Shown: in pieces, positions 22,153 through 34,440 of the stretch
Layout: every line of letters begins with the position of its first letter
Position numbering within the stretch: the stretch's first letter is position 1
DNA from: Clitoria ternatea
Taxonomy: Eukaryota > Streptophyta > Magnoliopsida > Fabales > Fabaceae
Assembly: GCA_037962975.1 (NCBI GenBank)
Contig: CM075669.1
Coordinates: 245,681,351 to 245,745,350, forward strand
Length of the DNA: 64,000 nucleotides
Direction: 5' to 3'
The notes under the pieces: generated by a model
The model's database searches: none
Told to the model about the DNA's origin: nothing
Seen by the model: only the letters and a program-made list of their open reading frames with translations
Program-made: the position numbers and the translations under genes

Positions 22153-22164
22153 TGGTATCAGAGC
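22153..22164 (+). promoter_or_regulatory. Primer-binding site (initiator Met tRNA)
   Basis: TGGTATCAGAGC, seven bases after the 5' LTR, is complementary to the 3' end of plant initiator-Met tRNA, the standard primer of Tekay chromoviruses. Confidence 0.9.
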
Positions 22165-22407
22165 AATGGTTTATAAAATATAAAGAAAACCTTAGGAAGT
22201 AACTAGAAATTAAAGAAATATAGCTTGAAGTGTGTGAACCTTGATTGTTATTTGTTTGAAATTTGTGTGCTTGTGTGTTATGTGTGCTATTTGTATGTTT
22301 TTGTTTAGTATAATTACTAGTTAGATAACATAAAAATTGTTAGAACTCTGAGTATATTAGCTACTCAGTAACTGAATGCAGTGGTACTCGTACCTATAGG
22401 ATAAGAA

Positions 22408-23375
22408 ATGGCTAGACGTCAAAACGATGATGCCATGGCTGCTGCATTCAATCGATTTGCTGAGATCCTTGAAAGACAGGAACAACAAAGGTTAGCTGAA
22501 GGAACCCATGGACTTGACCATTTCCTGAAAAGGAAACCTACCCAATTTAAAGGATACTATAATCCAGAGGTGGCTTACCTGTGGATTAAAGAAATGGAAC
22601 GTATCTTCTGATTCTTACCTTGCACTGAAGCCCAGAAGGTAGAATATGCCACCTATATGATGGTAAGGGAAGCAGAGAATTGGTGGATTTTTGCTCGCGA
22701 TAGGCTACTGGAAGCCGGTAGGTTACTCAACTGGGAAAATTTTAAAGAAAGTTTTCTCGAGAAATATTTCCCTGCTAGTGTCAGGAGCAAAAAGGAATTA
22801 GAATTTTTAGAATTAAAGCAAGGGAATATGTCTGTCGGAGAATACACTACCAAATTTGAAGAACTATCATTGTTCTGTCCTCCTTTCCAACAGTCAGGGA
22901 CTGAGGCTTCTAAATGTGTCAAATTTAAAAATGGCTTAAGGCCAGAAATTAAAGAAGCCATAGGACATCAGGAGATTAAGAGTTTTCCTACTTTAATCAA
23001 CAAATGCAGAATCTTTGAAGAGAACCATCGGGCTAGGATCGAGCAGGAGAAAAGCAGTAAACAATTGAGACCTCAACTAGTGAACTTTAAAAGGCGAGGA
23101 GCATTTAATCAGAATCGATTTCGAGGAGGAAATCATGGAACCCGTGATTGTACACAGATAGATGTTACCTGTTTCTAATGCAACCAGAAGGGACATATTC
23201 GTCCTAACTGCCCACAACTTCACCAAGGCACTAACACTGTAAATGTTAAAACTAAGAACAACAACAATTGAGCCAACAGAGGAGGAGCCAACATTCGAGA
23301 TGGATGTAATACCAATGGTCACAGAGGACTTAATGTCAAAGGCACAGCTAGTCGAGGATGAGAAAATGGACAGCT
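22408..23375 (+). pseudogene. gag: Gag of Tekay-type element, with internal stops
   Basis: The start MARRQNDDAMAAAFNRFAEI precedes a capsid-like region (REAENWW, KYFPASVR, ELEFLELKQGNMSVGEYT) and a basic tail. A CCHC zinc knuckle, C-x2-C-x4-H-x4-C, lies at about 23170-23210, but its second position is a TAA stop at 23176. Further stops in the same frame are TGA at 22609, 23269 and 23359. The frame is otherwise collinear with plant chromovirus Gag, the coat protein of the virus-like particle. Confidence 0.9.
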
Positions 23376-26300
23376 AGTGAATAATCAGAACAAATCACCT
23401 GCAGCTGGCAGAGTGTTTGCAATTAGTGGATCAGAGGCACCGCAGGCAGATGACTTAGTACAAAGTGAGTGCATTCTTAACGATACTACTTTATTAGTTT
23501 TATTTGATTCTGGTGCAACATATTCTTTTATTGTTGAAGAATGTGTTAGGCGTCTGAATTTACCTATGAAATCTATGCAATATGATTTGCTTGTCTCTGC
23601 TCCTACTGGTAACCATCTTAGGATAGCTAACGTGTGTGAAGGTTGTTCTATACATATAGGAGGTAGAAATTTTAACATGAACTTAGTATGTTTACCATTA
23701 AAGGACTTGGAAATTATCATAGGGATGGATTGGTTATCTGCTAACCATGTCCTTGTGGATTGCCGTAATAAAACTGTGATCTTTCCACCTGACAACATGG
23801 AGTGTCAAGAGTATGATGCCTCACAAAACCCTATAGGATATTCCTTAAACAATGAAGCCTAATTATTCATGGTATTTGCACTTACAGAAGGAAAAGTTAT
23901 TCCTAATGTAAGTAAGATACCAGTAGTCTGTGAATTCTCAGAAGTATTCTCTGAGGATGTTCCAGGATTACCTCCTGAACGAGAGATAGAATTCTCTATT
24001 GACCTAATTCCTGGAGCAGAACCTATTGCTAGAGCACCCTATAGAATGTCTCCAATGGAACTGACTGAACTAAAGAAGCAAGTGGATGAGTTATTAGAAA
24101 AATAATTCATACGACCTAGTGTATCTCCTTGGGGAGCACCTGTACTACCAGTTAAGAAGAAGGATGGTAGTATGAGACTTTGTGTTGATTATCGCCAACT
24201 GAACAAAGTGATAGTTAAGAATAAATACCCGTTACCAAGGATTGATGACCTTATTGATCAACTACGAGGAGCTACTGTGTTCTCCAAGATAGACCTAAGA
24301 TCGGGATACTATCAACTTCGCGTAAAGAAAGAAGATATTCCAAAGACAGCCTTTAGAACACGCTATGGCCATTATGAATATTTAGTTATGCCTATTGGGG
24401 TAACTAATGCTCCAGCCGTGTTCATGGACTACATGAACTGGATATTCCATCCATACCTTGATCAATTTGTCATTGTCTTTATAGATGATATTCTTATCTA
24501 TTCCAAAACCAAGGAGGAACATGAGGAACATATGTACTTAGTGCTACAAATACTAAAGGAGAAGCAACTGTATGCCAAACTATCTAAATGCGAGTTTTGG
24601 CTTAATGAAGTAAAATTCTTAGGCCATGTGATATCTAAGAATGGAGTGTCAGTTGACCCTACGAAGATTGAAGCTGTAATAGCTTAAGACTGTCACAGAA
24701 ATCAGGAGTTTCTTAGGACTTGCGGGTTACTATCGAAGGTTTATTAAAGGATTCTCCCAAATTGCCCTACCAATGACTCGATTAACCTGTAAAAATAAAC
24801 CTTTCGTTTGGACTCCTGAATGCGAAGCAAGTTTCCAAGAATTAAAGAAAAGATTAACAACTGCACCAGTTCTAGCCTTACCAAATCCACACGAAAACTT
24901 TAAAGCTTATTGTGATGCTTCAAAGCTAAGACTAGGTTATGTCTTAATGCAACAAAGGAGGGTAATTGCCTACGCTTCGAGGCAATTACGACCACATGAA
25001 TTGAATTACCCTACTCATGATCTGGAGTTAGCAGCCATTGTCTTTGCTTTAAAAATTTGGAGGCACTACTTATACGGTGCAAAGTTAGTTTATAGTGATC
25101 ATAAGAGTCTCAAATACCTATTTGATCAAAAAGAATTAAATATGAGACAACGTTGATGGATGGAATTTCTCAAGGACTATGACTTTGAGTTGAAGTATCA
25201 CCCGGGGAAAGCCAACGTGGTTGCTGACGCACTTAGTAGAAAAGCTATTCATGTGGCAGCTTTAATGATAAAAGAATTAGAAATGATTGAACAATTTAGA
25301 GACTTAAACATAGCAGTTGAAGAGAAGTCTTCAGTAAATATGATTGTAGGAGTTCTGAAAATCACTAATGATTTTCTGAAGATGGTATGCGAAAAACAAA
25401 GATTGGATGAATATCTCCAAAAGATGATCGACACACAACGTAATGAGAAAGATCTGGGATTACAAGAAGGTTTAGATGGAGTATGGAGAATGAAAGGAAG
25501 AATATGTGTCCCAGAGGATACAGAACTAAAGAAGATGATTCTAGATGAAGCACATAAAAGCATGCTTAGTATTCATCCTGGATCTACGAAGATATATCAA
25601 GATTTAAGAAAGGCTTTCTGGTGGAAGAGGATGAAAAAAGAGATAGCTGAGTATGTTTCATCTTGCTTAATATGTCAAAAAAGTAAAGTAGAATATCAAA
25701 AACCATCTGATGGATTACAACCACTAGAAATACAGTATGGAAATGGGATGACATTGCCATGGACTTTGTGTCAGGCTTACCTAAAACACAAAGAAGCAAT
25801 GATGTTATCTGGGTGATAGTCGATAGATTAACAAAATCATCCCATTTTCTTCCGATCAACATGAAGCATTCACTTGAGAAATTGGCTCAAGTGTACATAA
25901 AGGAGATAGTGAGATTACATGGAGTACTGTCAAGCATAATATCTGATAGAGATCCTAGATTTACTTCTTGATTCTGGGGAAGTTTGCATAAAGAGCTTGG
26001 TACTAAACTGAAGTTAAGCTCTGCCTATCATCCACAGACTGATGGCCAGTCAGAGAGGACTATCCAAAGTCTGGAGGATTTACTGAGAGCATGTGTGTTA
26101 GAACATGGTGGAAGCTGGGAACATTATCTCCTACTAATCGAATTCACATATAATAATAGCTATCACTCAAGCATTGGGATGGCACCATATGAAGCATTGT
26201 ACGGTAGAAAGTGCAGGACACCAATTTATTGGTTAGAGACAGGTGAGAATCTAACTCTTGGACTAGAAATTGTTCAGCAAACGACAGAACAAATTCAGAT

Positions 26301-26796
26301 GATTAGAGAAAGGATGAAAGTTGCGCAGGATCGGCAGAAGTCATATTATGATCAAAGGAGGAAGCCATTAGAATTCCAAGTTGGAGATTATGTATTTTTG
26401 AAAGTATCACCTACCAAAGGAGTTGGAAGAGTGTTAAAAAGCAAGAAGCTTACTCCAAGATATATAGGACCTTATGAGATCCTAAAAAGAATTGGTAAAG
26501 TGGCATATCAAATCGCATTACCACCTCACCTTTCCAATCTTCATAATGTGTTCCATGTCTCACAATTATGGAAATATGTACCTGATCCATACCATGTGAT
26601 CGAAACTGATGATATAGAAGTCAAGGAAAACCTTACGATTCCAGTAACACCAGTGAAGATAATGGACAAAAACGTCAAGCGACTAAGAGGCAAGGAGATC
26701 TCATTGGTGAAAGTAGCTTGGCAACAAGGAGATGAAATAAGCATGACTTGGGAACGAGAAGATGAGATGAGAAGTCAATACCCTAAATTATTCTAA
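23376..26796 (+). pseudogene. pol: Pol of Tekay-type element (PR, RT, RNase H, IN, chromodomain-like), broken
   Basis: Protease shows LFDSGATYSFI (about 23500). RT shows RLCVDYRQLN and FIDD at about 24480, a variant of YVDD/YIDD. RNase H begins AYCDASKLRLGYVL. Integrase has an H-H-C-C finger ending CLICQKSK, then MDFVSGLPK, ISDRDPRFTS and HPQTDGQSERT. The C-terminus, with RLRGKEISLVKVAW and TWEREDEM, is a chromodomain-type tail, thought to guide integration to heterochromatin. Stops: TAA 23860, TAA 24103, TGA 25154, TGA 25969. The frame shifts near 24685 (a few codons lost at the end of RT) and again near 25735. The protein cannot be made as one piece. Confidence 0.92.
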
Positions 26797-26833
26797 CAAG
26801 GTACATTTAAATTTCGAGGACGAAATTTTTATA

Positions 26834-26845
26834 ACGGGGGGAGAG
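26834..26845 (+). promoter_or_regulatory. Polypurine tract
   Basis: A G-rich run (CGGGGGGAGAG) directly before the 3' LTR, the second-strand primer site. Confidence 0.85.
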
Positions 26846-29142
26846 TGTAACAGCCTAATTTTTAATTAAATTTAAATTAATAATTAAACAGTGAAAAAAT
26901 TAAAGTTTCTCAGAAAAATAAGAAATAAATTTTAGAAAATAGGAAAGTTTATTTTGGTTATAGAGATATTTTTATTTCGTAAATCAGATTTAAAATGAGA
27001 CTAAACAGAAATAAAGTGCGACAATAAAAGGAAGAATTATTAAGGAACCCATTATTTAAATAAAAATAATAATAAATAATAATAATAATAAAACAGTCTT
27101 CTCTCTCCTGAAGGCTCTCCTTTCTTCTTCTCTTCTCCACCGCCTTATTTTCCACCGCCATTGAAGCCTATAAATATGGCTTTCACCCTTCCAATTTCCT
27201 CAAAAACAAAAACACTATAAATTTCTTAACCCTTCATCATCTTCTTCAAACTTCTAAATATCAATTTCCATATCCTAAAGCCTTTCAATTTTGCATAATA
27301 AGAAATTACTCAAACTTGAAGAATTGAAGAGATACAAAGGAGCTTAGCTCAAGAAAAGCTTAGGGATCTTCAATTGAGGTAAGAAAGAGGGGATAGGATA
27401 TTAAATACTTAGAAATTAAGTTAGAATTGTTTGTTTAATTGTTAATTGTTTAGAAACTCATATAGTTAGATTTTAATTTAATTTGATTTAAATTATGAAA
27501 TTGATGCTAATTGGTTTAGAATTTGATATATGATATGTTTCTGATGTTGTATGATGATTTGGAATCAATTAGTATGTTTAATTTTGTAATTAAAAGTGAA
27601 AATACAGCAAAAACAGCAAGAACAGAGCTGCTGTTTTCGTTCTGCATAACAGACCCCTTTAACAGCGGACATTTTCAAGTGGTGTTAAAAACTGGAAGCG
27701 GTGGCATTTACGTAAATAAAAATGTGCGGTGGCATTTTTGTAAATATATCAGAAGCGGTGGCATTTTTGTAAATAAATTAGAACGATAACATTTTCGTAA
27801 ATAAGACCAGTGGCATTTCGTAAATATGATTAAAAACTTAAAATAATGATTTTTTTATAAAAATCAAAATTATTATTATTATTGGATTTTTATTATTCTA
27901 AAGACTTTATTTTGAAATAAAATAAATATAATTAATTAAATAAAATTTAGAAGTTTATTTAAACATTTAAAGGGAGAAAACTCTTGTTTTTAAAATTATT
28001 TTAGTATTATAATTTTATATCATGAAAAATATATTTTCTATATTCTTTGGAATATGATATTAAATAATTACTATAACATGGAAAATGTGTTTCCATATTC
28101 TTTGAATTATTAAATATTATAGAAAATATGTTTCCATATGTTTGAATTATGGTATAAATATTATGGAAAATGTGTTTCCATATGATTGAATTATGATATA
28201 AATATTATGGAAAATGTGTTTCCATATTCTTTAAATTACAAATAAAGTATGCTTATTTGAGTATTATAATAATTTTATTGTTTTTGATAATTTAATGCAT
28301 CATGCATCATATGCATTGGCCGTTCAAAGAATCCGCAGGGGGTTCTTTGAGGGGGTTCCCGGTGGGGAACGCGCTCTGTTGAGCAACAGACCTCTGCGGT
28401 GGTTTTATACCATGGCCGTCTTAAGGGCTAAGCAGTGTGTCCTTAAGGGGGGTCCCGCAACACTTGTTAATGATATGATTGTATTATTATCTGATGTTGG
28501 TGTTGCATTATGGGGCGCGGTATCGGTTGGATATCCGTAAAAATATTATTGCTGAAAAATCACTACAGATGTTCCCACCAGAATGAATCCATCATGCATT
28601 TTCATTCATACAGAGAATGGAATATTAATATAAATATAATACAAAATACGTGTTTGGCATCTACATCGCATAGCATCATACTTGTGATTGTGTATGTTCT
28701 AATCTAATTTCTATTTATTTGATATTTTATCTCATTCTTTCTGTTACTTGTGGCAACCCTTTAGTGGTTAACCAGGAAGACATGTGACAAAGTGGATGTT
28801 GCTAAATATGGATGAATTATGAAGGCTTTTGATGATGATGCTTGCCTGCGTGACTACTATTGCTGTATTATGTATATGCTATGTTTTGGTACTTTACATC
28901 TTTATATTTTATAAGATCTAGTTGCCTGTTGTAAAATATAATATGTATAAAACTCCGATGTTATGTATACTAATAAGAAGTCAATTATGAAAAGGTTGCG
29001 CACTCTGATATTGTATTAGTAACCTCTGGAATCAGGTTGTAGATCTCTTGATAATTACCAGGTGAAAAATAAGTTATCCATGAGATTTTATATGGTGACG
29101 GTAATTATCTTGGGATTTGCAAGTTGACTCTAGGGCGTTACA
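26846..29142 (+). repeat. 3' LTR of Tekay-type element
   Basis: It runs from TGTAACAGCC to GGCGTTACA, 2,297 bp, followed by AATAT. It is about 31 bp longer than the 5' LTR, largely through one extra GTAAAT minisatellite unit (27775-27805) and a longer AAT run near 27070. Confidence 0.95.
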
Positions 29143-29765
29143 AATATTGTTTGTAAAACTCTATTATTTATGTGTGTCTTATATAATATTGGTATTTTCC
29201 GTTTCTCACCCTTTTACTTGTTTATGTGGTGTAAATTTTGAACTTGCATAAATTTTTCGCTATGAATAATATCCCGTAGTTGATAGATGTACGAATCAGA
29301 CCTCGTCAAGGTGGAATAGGGAGATGAAGGTTTTTGGATATAGGGCATGTTTATATATATTATGGTATAGTTACTGTGAGATTGTGTCAAGTTATAGTTG
29401 GTTTGCCTGATCCTTTTGGGGCCCTTACCTTTTCTTTCTGGGCTAGACTTATTTTTGATCTCCGTGATAATGACCCTTTCCAAGGGCAACCACCCCTACC
29501 CCCGCCAGCTGATGAAGAAGATGTGGAGGAAGTTTTATCAGGAAGTGACTCCACTATAGAGGACGAATAGTTACTTATAGTTAACCCAGTGGGACATTAT
29601 GGGTAGTTGGTGACTCCAGCTGTACTTGAGGGTTGAGTAGTCTTTTTGTATACTATTTAGCTACTCACATGTTCTGAAGTTTTTTTGTCATTAGCTAGTG
29701 TCTGACTCTTAGGGTTACTGGTAATCTGAAACTATATTTTGTAATAAAAATCAAATCATGTACAG

Positions 29766-29792
29766 TTATATATATATATATATATATATATA
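29766..29792 (+). repeat. (TA)n microsatellite
   Basis: About 13 TA units inside the right arm of the 3.4-kb LTR. Confidence 0.9.
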
Positions 29793-29914
29793 AATGTTTA
29801 TACAGTAAAGTATTTCAGATATATACAGTTATGATTGTGAGATTGTTTATATCTTTAAGTGAAATTTTTATTATTTATTTATTTAAATTTTGGTAATTAT
29901 TTAGGGATGTTATA

Positions 29915-30690
29915 TAAAGCCTCTATAACTATGTGTAGATAGATAGCTTTTGTCAGATCTGGGACCATGGCTGCTTCCTTGTAAAACTTTTTCAAGAAGT
30001 CCTTCATAGACCCTGTCTCACTCTGCTTGATTTGAGCCAGGGTATGGGATGTCTTGGGCACATCCCTAGAGATCACAAAGTGCTCTCCAAAAGTCTTATC
30101 CATCTCCTCCCAGGAATCTATAGATCTGGAAGGGAAAGCTTGAAATTAACTTAGGGTATCTCTTGTCAATGTACGTGGGAACATACGACACATGACGTCA
30201 GCCTCAGCTCCAAGAAACATAGCTTCATATACATAAGCATTAAGATGCTTGCATGGATCTGTCTCTCTTGTATACTTATCGATAGAGAGAGGTTGGGTAG
30301 TTTGAAGGTATCGAGGGATAAGGACACTCATGATCCTTCTTGAAAAAAGGATACTTTATACCCGGAAAGACCCCCTTCTCTTAGGGTTCTGTTGCTCTAC
30401 ATGTGACTAAGCTTGTTGCTCCTCATCATACGTGATAATCTTCGAATAGTGAGGTGTATGGGACACCTCAACTTAGTGAAGTCCAAGTGGACTTACCCTT
30501 TCTGCAGGCATTGAACGTTCACGCCTGGGCTCAACAAGCTCTTCTCTAAGCTGCCTGATGATTTCATCCCTAGGATCAGGAGTCACCACAGGTACAACTC
30601 GTTTGGCAGACACACTTGTATTATCAAAAGCTAAACACCTTGGCTCCAAGTACGTAAGATCCTCAACGTGCCCATTAGGAACTTTTTCCT
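29915..30690 (-). pseudogene. gag: Tat-B gag, N-terminal and central part, decayed
   Basis: Read right to left: DPRDEIIRQLREELVEPRRE (about 30600-30540), then after stops PRYLQTTQPLS, DPCKHLNAYVYEAMFLGAE and CRMFPRTL, and EMDKTFGEHFVISRDVPK with LAQIKQSETGSMKDFLKKFY, VPDLTKAIYLHIVIEAL. This is the capsid region of a plant Tat-type Gag. Several stops and a frame change near 30140 break it. It ends at the 3.4-kb LTR insertion and resumes in frame at 17243. Confidence 0.85.
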
Positions 30691-30744
30691 CTATGATGAC
30701 TTAACTTTTTCTATGAATGTGGGACTAAAAATTTGCAGGTCCTA

Positions 30745-30757
30745 CCGGGCGTGCCAA
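30745..30757 (-). promoter_or_regulatory. Primer-binding site of Tat-B
   Basis: On the minus strand TTGGCACGCCCGG directly follows the LTR end GACCAGTTCA. A TTGGC-GCC-type primer site at this place is usual for plant Tat elements. It fixes the LTR end and the orientation of Tat-B. Confidence 0.75.
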
Positions 30758-31395
30758 TGAACTGGTCGTGACTGGGGTATAAGGGTCAGCCTCAAGACTA
30801 GTCCTCAAAGTGTATTATTCTTTCAGATTTTACACTAGTCCAGTGGGGATTTGGTATTATAACCTCTATTCTAGTGGGGAAATAAAGGTCTTGGAGTGAT
30901 TCCTTGTACCAAATCACCAGCGTTACGCGTTATGGGGAGAAAGTGGGTGTCACCTGCAAGGACACTCCGACGCTCAAGTCAGTGAATATTCAAGGAGAAT
31001 ATCAGAGCTCAAGCTTCAATTCAAGTGAGAACGTTTCATTGTTGTTATGTGAGTATTTATATCTAGGGTAATGAAAGAGTCATTTTGAGTAGATGGGTTT
31101 GTCATACAAGATGTCGACATGATTATGATCTCTTGTAGAAAGGCTAACACACAACAGTGACCTTACCTACCAATTGTACTCTTCTATCAGTCACTTTACA
31201 GGTTGCTTCCCCAACACACGATTGTATAAGTCAACTCTGATTATTCAGTGTTCAGAGAGTAGCTCACACCAGGGTCATATCATGAGTCTCATACACAATG
31301 TTGGAAGCTAGTGTTAAGCTTCGATGCTTTCAGCTATGTCGATCTTGCATGACGGCTTTCAGGTCAAAGAACCTTTCTACCCATAGGGTTTAGGG
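30758..31395 (-). repeat. 5' LTR of Tat-B
   Basis: Bounded at 30758 by the primer-binding site. It is homologous to the Tat-C LTR: ACTAGTCCAGTGG, a GTTACGCGTTATGGGG block, GACGCTCAAGTCA, a TATA-like TATTTATAT (31054-31062) and GTGTTGGGG. The right border near 31395 is approximate; the first 60 bases of the other LTRs are hard to align here. Confidence 0.7.
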
Positions 31396-31742
31396 TTTAG
31401 AAAGAGAAATGAATCGCTCTCACTTTATGTATGTATCTATGATTGAATTTTAAAATCGCAAATAACAAAATAATAACAAGAAACAATCACATCATAATTA
31501 TTTTCATATTTAAATTTTGGTTCTTCAGGATTGAATTATTATTTCATTGTGCTATAATTCTTCTAGAATTATAGCTATTATTATTTGTTCAAATTTGATA
31601 TATTATCAAATTTAAATTTTGGTTCTTTAGATTTATTTATGCTATAGTTCTTCAAGATTCATGTCTAATGATTTTATGGTTATTATGGATTCGTAATTAT
31701 TGATAGTATGATTCTTTTGGACTTGTAGATATTTATGTTATG
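31396..31742. other. AT-rich spacer with an internal imperfect direct repeat
   Basis: AAATTTAAATTTTGGTTCTT occurs near 31505 and again near 31608, each followed by similar TGCTATA-TTCTTC text, so a roughly 105-bp segment is duplicated. No coding signal. Confidence 0.5.
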
Positions 31743-34009
31743 TGTAACACCCCCTTATATACACGAGATATATATGTATTCTTCTTACTTTAAAAAAAAA
31801 ACTTTTAGAAAGATATACGTATTTATCACTCTTTATCTCGCGTATACAAGGACGTATATACATTTGATTTCCTTTGAATATTGAAAGTAAAAAAAAAACA
31901 TTGTCTTTCAATATTTTTCCATAATGACAAAATAATTTATAGAAATCATAAGTGATAAATTATTACAATATTATATCCGAATGAAAGAATTTATCAAAGT
32001 TTAACCTTTACCTTGTTACAATTATCTAACTTGATATTGTAATAAGGCAAAGTAAAACTAAACTATACCTCTACTACAAATGTGACCAATCATTTTCTAG
32101 TCCTTGAACCATCGAGTTTTTGAATCCTACTCTTGTCATATCTCTTCATCTAATCGATTGAGGATGAGACCACTTTACCCTCTTATAATTACATATCCTT
32201 CCATCTTGAACTGCTAGCTATATATCATATAACATATATTTTGGACACAGAAATTCAAATAAGAAGGAGTAAGAAACAAAATATAATATCTTACAGATAA
32301 GACATTAGCATAAGGGTTTTCACAAACTAATATAATAATATCAGTCATAGTCTCATACACTATCAATTATGAATATAAGGTTTCTACATACATAACGCTT
32401 ATATTTTCATTCACAATCACCCACATAGAATGTCACAATCACATGAATGTTATGAAATGCTTATGCTACTATCTCACTCATTTTATGCATGTGGGCCCTT
32501 AAAGTTTTAATTCTGTACTGGGCCAACCAGGAGTTTACACTGTTCCATAATTCTGGATAATAATAACATAAATGCCTTCATGGCATATGAACAGCTCAAC
32601 TGACATGGAAACACTTAGAGACTAGTCAGATTGAGAAGGTTTTTATTGTGAAAGTACCCGACACTAGGGAGCGACCCTGAAGCACCCTTTCACGCCCTCT
32701 CATCCCAAGGCTCGCAATTAAGCCTCCTCTAATGTATCCTTGGTTTCTATAATCCGTCCCCAGACAATATCACATCTCATTTCTCCTTAATGATTCATGA
32801 TGCATGAACTACTCGTGTATTGAGTTGGTTAAGACTTTTAGAAACTCAAGTATAAATTATATCTTCGGGGCCTACAAATAACAACATAGCCACCCTGATA
32901 AACTGTACATTTCCATACTCTTAAATAAGTTCTGCCTCACGCAAAAGAATTTCAGTACAATTTTCTTTATCACTCACAAATCAATATTATTGTGATTTGA
33001 GTTTCAAAGTCTTAATATATTCCAAACTTTCTTTGGATCATTTATAGAAAATTAATTTACTTTAGACACAAGTTTGAATTATCGATCTTTTTCCATCTTA
33101 AATTATAATACTTGAAAAATATATAATAAAGCACTTTTGAAATTAAAAACTCTTATTTTCCAAAGTTTAAAATGAAATATTATTGAAGTATCCTATTTCC
33201 AATTGAGAATCAAATATTTTCATACATATACGAATATATTATTTTCATAAAATAATTTCTTTTTCTTTATTTTTATAACTAAAAATTATTCTAAAATTTA
33301 ATTAAATAATTTATTTTGGAAGAAAAAGGTAAGTTATAGAAATTATATACTTTTATTGAAAATTAAGAAAAATTTCTTAATAATAATTCTGAATAAACAT
33401 TGAGAAATTATCATAAATAATTTCTTTTAAAGTAATACTGTAAAGAGTAAGGAATAAGTATATTCTTACTGAGTTTTAGCTTCCCGTCATGTTTGTTACA
33501 TGCTCAAACTCCACATCACAAGATTATCAACCACTCATCAATCACAATCAAGTATTGTAATATCGTCAATCATAATCAAATATTATCAATCACCAATATT
33601 ATCAATCATAATCAAATCAAATAAATATCATTCATAAATATCATAATTTAAATTTTAATAGTTATTTAATTTAATAAACTTAATTCCAAGCCCTTATAGT
33701 CCATTTCCTTGCATAGGTCTATGTAAGTCCATATAGGTCATAATAGTCAAAGTCCTTGCATAGGTAATTCAGAGTAAGTTACACAAGATACTTAATTTAA
33801 AATTTATTATTTTAAAATAATAATATTATTAAATTTAAAAGGAGTAGGGGACTCCTCCCATTATTCTTATGTCTTTTCATATTATATTTTTATCCCACTC
33901 CCCCTTACCTGGAATTGCTACCAAAAGTAAATTCGCTCTGTGCCTCCGAGTTCTAAAAAATATTAATACTAATTTATTTCAGTATAGGCATAAATAAAAA
34001 TTAAGATTA

Positions 34010-34440
34010 CTATCAGAATGATAAATAGTAATTATGCATAGTAACAGTAAATAGTAATGGTAAAGAGTAAATCATCAATAGTAACGGTAAATAGTAAATC
34101 ATGAATAAAATGGTAAATAGTAAATTTTAAATGGTAACGGTAAATGGTAAATCGTGAATAGTAAATTTTGAATAGTAGCAATAAATGGTAAATTATGAAT
34201 AGTAACTTTTGAATAGTAGCGGTAAATGATAAATCGTAAATAAAAATGGTAAATAGTAAATTTTGAATAGTAATGGTAAATAGTAAATTTTGAATAGTAA
34301 TGGTTAATAGTAAATTTTGAATAGTAACAGTAACTAATAAATTTTGAATAATAATGGTAAATAAATTTTGAATAATAACAGTAAATGGTAAATTGTGAAT
34401 AGTAATAGTAAATAGTAAATAGTAACAGTAAATTGTAAAA
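34010..34440 (+). repeat. Irregular GTAAATAGTAA tandem repeats
   Basis: About 430 bp of units such as GGTAAATAGTAAATTTTGAA with interspersed AATAGTAACGG, in the inverted 3.6-kb LTR. Confidence 0.9.

Larger units (their letters stand above)
19880..29142 (+). mobile_element. Full-length Ty3/gypsy chromovirus, Tekay-type, coding-dead
   Basis: The element is complete: 5' LTR 19880-22145, PBS 22153-22164, gag-pol 22408-26796, polypurine tract 26834-26845, 3' LTR 26846-29142. AATAT is duplicated at 19875-19879 and 29143-29147. Domain order gag, PR, RT, RNase H, IN, chromodomain-like tail and the LTR length above 2 kb point to the Tekay (Del) group of chromoviruses. The two LTRs look very similar by eye, many 60-base lines differing at few positions, but the coding region has eight in-frame stops and two frameshifts. 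Confidence 0.95.
17249..29914 (+). repeat. 3.4-kb solo LTR, interrupted by a full-length retrotransposon
   Basis: It starts TGTAACATCC at 17249 and ends GGATGTTATA at 29914 (probably GTTACA with one C-to-T change). TAAAG flanks it at 17244-17248 and 29915-29919. The Tekay-type element 19880-29142 sits inside, leaving arms of 17249-19879 and 29143-29914, about 3.4 kb of LTR. An inverted relative lies at 31743-35386; the two share GGGTCGCTCCCTAGTGTCGG, AGGGCCCACATGCAT and the termini. No protein domain is recognised. The right arm has a small ORF (29334-29570) with an acidic tail that I cannot assign. Confidence 0.85.
13380..31395 (-). mobile_element. Internally deleted Tat-lineage element (Tat-B) with nested insertions
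   Basis: On the minus strand this reads 5' LTR (31395-30758), primer-binding site, gag, then directly the N-terminal half of the inverted extra ORF; protease, RT, integrase and tandem repeats are missing. The gag frame is split by a 3.4-kb solo LTR (17249-29914), itself holding a full Tekay-type element, and the extra-ORF leader is split by a solo LTR (13749-15983). At 13382, TTATAGGTGTGGG matches the sequence 32 bp inside the Tat-C LTR (60962), so the left end of Tat-B is just short of where its 3' LTR should begin. That LTR is gone and CACTA-like DNA lies there instead. Confidence 0.7.
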
